Shown here: positions 6,910 through 9,797 of the stretch, in pieces
Numbering within the stretch: position 1 is the stretch's first letter
Layout: each line of letters begins with the position of its first letter
From: Saprospiraceae bacterium UBA2365
Lineage (GTDB): Bacteria; Bacteroidota; Bacteroidia; Chitinophagales; Saprospiraceae
NCBI GenBank assembly: GCA_002344345.1
Contig: DDTL01000116.1
Location: forward strand, 1 to 9,797
DNA length: 9,797 nt
Direction of reading: 5' to 3'
Notes under the pieces: generated by a model
The model's input: the letters and a program-made list of their open reading frames with translations, nothing else
Told to the model about the DNA's origin: nothing
Database searches by the model: none
Translations under genes and position numbers: made by a program

Positions 6910-7644
6910 TCAATCTATTGATTCAAATACAGGTTTGTTTTCAATTTTGAGGATGTGGTCATTAGGCTTATCGAATTCGATCAATCCATCAAGAAGGCGG
7001 ATGATCCGGTGCGTATATTGAGCAATATCGGATTCGTGGGTTACCAAAATGACAGTATTCCCCTGATTGTGAATTTCTTCAAAGATAGCCATGATCTCAT
7101 AGGAAGTTTTGGAATCCAGGTTGCCGGTAGGTTCATCTGCCAAAATGATCGCCGGGTTGTTGACCAGGGCCCTGGCAATGGCTACACGTTGACGCTGCCC
7201 GCCGGATAGTTCATTGGGTTTGTGTGTCATCCTGTCCTGAAGCCCGACAGATTCGAGTGCAAATGCTGCTTTCTCAAGCCTGGCTTTTTTGCTATAACCT
7301 GCATACAGCAGAGGCAAGGCAACATTTTCCCATGAAGACATTCTTGGAAGCAGGTTGAAAGTCTGAAACACAAAACCGATCTCTTTATTTCTGACAGCTG
7401 CAAGTTCATTGCTGGTCATTTTGCTGACAGCCTGGCCACTGAGTTTATATTCCCCTGAAGTCGGTGTATCCAGGCATCCCAGTATGTTCATCAGGGTGGA
7501 TTTTCCCGAACCTGACGGACCCATCAGTGCTACATATTCGTTTCTGAAAATATCGAGTGTAATGGATCTGAGTGCCTGAATTTTTTCAGTACCCATGATA
7601 TACGTTTTGTTGATATCTGTCAATTCGATGATCTTTTCTGCCAT
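6910..7644 (-). CDS. ABC transporter ATP-binding protein, LolD/MacB type
   Basis: The 244-residue cytoplasmic ATPase is complete. Walker A is GPSGSGKST at 42-50, the Q-loop is Gln94 in FVFQTFNLL, the signature is LSGGQRQR at 146-153, Walker B and the D-loop are IILADEPTGNLDS at 166-178, and the switch His203 lies in VTHES. The FQTFNLLP and TGNLDS forms and the MGTEKIQAL N-terminus are typical of ATPases that pair with FtsX-like permeases (LolD, MacB). These drive mechanotransmission such as lipoprotein release, antibiotic or peptide efflux, or envelope remodelling. The frame continues to an ATG at 7686, but that lies upstream of the -7 box at 7663-7670, and the extra 14 residues are absent from the family core. 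The start at 7644 is therefore preferred. No permease gene is adjacent in the window, so the partner and substrate are unknown. The C-terminus extends modestly (about 25 residues) past the H-loop region. Confidence 0.92.
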   Translation of the reverse strand: MAEKIIELTDINKTYIMGTEKIQALRSITLDIFRNEYVALMGPSGSGKSTLMNILGCLDTPTSGEYKLSGQAVSKMTSNELAAVRNKEIGFVFQTFNLLPRMSSWENVALPLLYAGYSKKARLEKAAFALESVGLQDRMTHKPNELSGGQRQRVAIARALVNNPAIILADEPTGNLDSKTSYEIMAIFEEIHNQGNTVILVTHESDIAQYTHRIIRLLDGLIEFDKPNDHILKIENKPVFESID

Positions 7645-7662
7645 AATGCTGTTATTAGACTT

Positions 7663-7670
7663 CAAATGTA
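7663..7670 (-). promoter_or_regulatory. Candidate -7 promoter element for the ABC ATPase gene
   Basis: The minus strand reads TACATTTG, matching TAnnTTTG. It lies 18 bases before the preferred ATG, implying a very short leader of roughly 12 bases. A minus-strand TTTG at 7684-7687 is present but only 13 bases away, shorter than the usual 19-21. No Shine-Dalgarno sequence is visible. This placement decides the start codon in favour of 7644. Confidence 0.45.
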
Positions 7671-8093
7671 ATATATGCGATCCCAAACGCTTGTTTTATT
7701 TAGATAAAACAGGGTTTTGATTCGATAAAAACAGGGAGAAATAACATGAAGCACGTATCAATATTTGATTTTTATAGATCGATGCCCGGGTGTCCACCAA
7801 GAATCTATACACGCGGATCAGTACTACAAACATGGATAGATAAGGTCGAAAAAGATTAAATGATATAAGTTTTCGAGCCATTCGTCGTTGCATGTGTTTT
7901 TCTCGCAGTTATTGGTGATTACTCCCGCAATATTTCCCCTCCGTCTGTCACTGTTGGGATTCTCATAAACAACACATTTTCGATGTTATTATCATGGAAT
8001 AGTTGATTTAAAACACCATCTATGGCGAAATCTAAAACACAGTCAGCCACCATCGACTGCCTGTATAATCGGGTATGAATGTCACATTCCATC
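7671..8093. other. Stretch without an established gene between the ABC ATPase and T9SS-cargo genes
   Basis: About 420 bases. Near the ABC gene it holds a perfect 8-base inverted repeat at 7692-7711 and a looser one (TCGAAAA at 7846-7852 with TTTTCGA at 7870-7876, 17 bases apart). On the minus strand a 57-codon frame runs from an ATG at 8092 to a TAA at 7919. It starts one base after the T9SS gene's TAG. An overlapping frame in another phase reads ENPNSDRRGNIAGVITNN and then NTCNDEWLENL, which looks protein-like but lacks a start. I do not recognise either, and the region could be a decayed short gene or non-coding. Confidence 0.45.
7692..7711. repeat. Perfect 8-bp inverted repeat upstream of the ABC ATPase promoter
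   Basis: TGTTTTAT (7692-7699) and ATAAAACA (7704-7711) are exact reverse complements around TTAG. The centre is about 35 bases upstream of the candidate -7 box, in the zone of the -33 element and just beyond it, where an operator or activator site would sit. Neither strand shows a T-tract after it, so it is not an obvious terminator. A regulatory role is inferred from position only. Confidence 0.35.
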
Positions 8094-9797
8094 CTATTCT
8101 ACTTTGATAAACTTATTGCTGCCCAGTAATTTACCTTGTGCATCAAATACTTTTAGTATATAAAATCCGGCACCTAAACTGCTCACATCCATTTTCAAAA
8201 ACCTTTGACCCGCAAATCCCGCAGGATGGGACATCACCTGTCTTCCGGTCAGATCATAGATCCTCAATATGACATTTTCTGCCTTTAAACTGTCCAAGTT
8301 TAAGTATGTCCTGACCGGATTTGGGTAAATATGTACATACTGAAGCTTTTCGACCGGACCTTTATCCGCAGAAAGCCCGACATCTTCTGCCCTGAATCGC
8401 ATCAGGGTAGGCCAGTCTCCAGCATACCCAATCCCATTTGGCGTAGAAGGATCAGGCGCCCTATTGTTGCCTTGTATCAGCAAATCGCCATTATCCAGGA
8501 CATCCAGGTATCTGAATACCAAAACATGCTCATTATAATCGTACGTAAGTTTTTTCAGGAACTGCAGACCACCGCCCGGCTTTGTTTTATAGAATTTGAT
8601 GCCTGGCCCCTCGAGATAATGGGCCTGAACCGCCATCAAAAACTCTCCTTCATCCTCCAGATAATGAAATATCATATAATGATGCCTGTATTCTTCCGGC
8701 TCATTATTGAACCTCCTTACCAGGTTACCTTCATAATCAAACACTAGAAACTCCCACAATGGTGCCAGCGTATCATATAGATCCTGTTCCCATATAGGTG
8801 CATGTAGTAGTATATAGTTATGATTTGCACCTCCAAGCCTTAAGGTCTTAAAATTTATCCCTTCTATTGCCTCATCCAGTTTCAAATTTTTAACTTTGTC
8901 CAGATGTTGATCATATATAACCAGGCTTGGTTGTTTATCGAAATTCTGATCAAAGTTATTTATCCAGTATTGTATCGTGATCAGTGAATCTATACTAATC
9001 CTTTTTATCCTGTTAATATTTGATTGACCAACTCTGTTGATATTCACCGAATCTACTTCCTTTTCAAACCGAATGGTATCTCTTTTTTCATTTTCCAGGA
9101 TATTCCCCAATTCGTCTATTTTGTATTGGTTGTACCAACTTTCCGTCTCTTCACTTAAAATTCCAGGTGTCACAATTTCATTATAAAAAAATGTGCCATC
9201 TTTCAGTCCATACAATTGTCTTGAAGTGGCGATTGAATTCTTAATGCGAAGCAAATTTGTATTTGATGGATCTCCCCGAATATGGCCAACTAACATACCA
9301 CTTTCTGAATCATACTTTCTTACACTGATCAATGAACTGTCTCCCAACCAATTCCATTGAGAACTAAAACCATCAGGGAAATATTCAGGATCAGCAATTC
9401 TTCTAGCTGTTACTACATGAAGCATTCCTTCTGCTAAGTACATATCCTCTAAAAACTCTTGCTTCTCTTCAGTTCTTAAATCAATGGTTGCCCACCAAAT
9501 AGGTTTTCCGGTTATTAGGTCAATTTTAACAATAAAACCTCCTTCCTGATAACATTTTATTTGCGTTGAGTTGAACATATACAAAAAATCTTTATCCCTG
9601 AGGCAATACTCCCTGTAATTATTATAATACGAAAAATGATTTTCGCCATCAAAAATTCCATTCCCAATCAACGAACTGTCCGTAGAGATATAGGTCCATA
9701 TCGGGTCAGATTCCAAAAACTTTATCGGTGCAAAGCTTACCTGTCCATATAAGTTGATTACATTAAATAAATTAAATATTAATAAATATATATTTTT
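8094..9797 (-). CDS. T9SS-exported protein with C-terminal sorting domain and PQQ-like propeller features (5'-partial)
   Basis: 567 residues are visible. The open frame runs to the right edge of the window, so the start codon lies just beyond it. The TTG at 9716 sits inside the mature region and should not be used as a start. The first visible residues (KNIYLLIFNLFNVINLYGQ) form a hydrophobic signal peptide, so only a few residues are missing. The body contains a phrase typical of PQQ-like or outer-membrane beta-propeller repeats, IDLITGKPIW at about 92-101, plus many aromatic and Asp-rich strands; the repeats are weak and no catalytic motif is recognised. The last 81 residues or so form a type A T9SS sorting domain: IYPNPVRTYLNLDS, then LRIYDLTGRQV, then a final LGAGFYILKVFDAQGK strand pair ending FIKVE. 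The protein should cross the outer membrane by T9SS and be released or anchored at the surface after domain removal. Its substrate or role is unknown. Confidence 0.85.
   Translation of the reverse strand, partial: KNIYLLIFNLFNVINLYGQVSFAPIKFLESDPIWTYISTDSSLIGNGIFDGENHFSYYNNYREYCLRDKDFLYMFNSTQIKCYQEGGFIVKIDLITGKPIWWATIDLRTEEKQEFLEDMYLAEGMLHVVTARRIADPEYFPDGFSSQWNWLGDSSLISVRKYDSESGMLVGHIRGDPSNTNLLRIKNSIATSRQLYGLKDGTFFYNEIVTPGILSEETESWYNQYKIDELGNILENEKRDTIRFEKEVDSVNINRVGQSNINRIKRISIDSLITIQYWINNFDQNFDKQPSLVIYDQHLDKVKNLKLDEAIEGINFKTLRLGGANHNYILLHAPIWEQDLYDTLAPLWEFLVFDYEGNLVRRFNNEPEEYRHHYMIFHYLEDEGEFLMAVQAHYLEGPGIKFYKTKPGGGLQFLKKLTYDYNEHVLVFRYLDVLDNGDLLIQGNNRAPDPSTPNGIGYAGDWPTLMRFRAEDVGLSADKGPVEKLQYVHIYPNPVRTYLNLDSLKAENVILRIYDLTGRQVMSHPAGFAGQRFLKMDVSSLGAGFYILKVFDAQGKLLGSNKFIKVE

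Noticed and set aside
6903..6926. Imperfect inverted repeat over the ABC gene stop codon as a terminator
   Set aside because: The arms need a 2-base bulge, the loop is only 2 bases, the stem is AT-rich and no T-tract follows.
7696..7893. 65-codon minus-strand frame upstream of the ABC ATPase
   Set aside because: There is no recognisable domain, no Shine-Dalgarno or promoter element before it, and it includes the inverted repeat upstream of the ABC promoter. Hydrophobic residues alone do not make it a membrane protein.
8331..8747. 138-codon plus-strand open frame opposite the T9SS-cargo gene
   Set aside because: It is antisense to a gene confirmed by its C-terminal sorting domain, with no motif or start context of its own.

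Overview
The window looks like chromosomal DNA from a member of the Bacteroidota, possibly Saprospiria, Chitinophagia or Cytophagia. Three things support this. A secreted protein carries a C-terminal type IX secretion (T9SS) sorting domain. Promoter -7 elements of the TAnnTTTG type lie upstream of three genes. Shine-Dalgarno sequences are mostly weak or absent, in AT-rich DNA. The exact lineage cannot be read from the window.

Layout. (1) 77-2125, plus strand: a tight three-gene operon of a KdsC-type HAD phosphatase, a UbiA-family membrane prenyltransferase and a Maf nucleotide pyrophosphatase, with gaps of 7 and 3 bases. It serves envelope precursor synthesis, prenyl-lipid synthesis and nucleotide housekeeping. 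(2) 2116-2205: a short convergent spacer filled by about nine copies of an 8-bp GATC-containing repeat. The first copies form a long inverted repeat that spans the maf stop codon. (3) 2206-6541, minus strand: a ChaN/Tiki-like exported protein followed 64 bases later by a 1132-residue exported protein that fuses an M1-like gluzincin protease, an unassigned alpha/beta region, an M28 zinc peptidase and a PDZ domain. An AT-rich palindrome with a Fur-box-like core lies between them. (4) 6542-6909: a non-coding stretch with the chaN-like promoter and a possible weak terminator. (5) 6910-7644, minus strand: a stand-alone LolD/MacB-type ABC ATPase with its own -7 element but no permease beside it. (6) 7645-8093: mostly non-coding, with one perfect inverted repeat and a questionable 57-codon reading frame. 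(7) 8094-9797, minus strand: a T9SS cargo protein whose first few codons lie beyond the right edge. Its signal peptide can be read up to the window end.

How the genes work together. The plus-strand operon is cytoplasmic and inner-membrane housekeeping. The minus-strand genes are mostly exported: a probable periplasmic double protease, a possible heme/metal-binding protein, and a cell-surface or secreted protein. I found no mobile element, CRISPR array, tRNA, rRNA or defence system. The most unusual items are the M1-M28-PDZ fusion with an altered M1 active-site signature, and the GATC repeat cluster with its inverted repeat.
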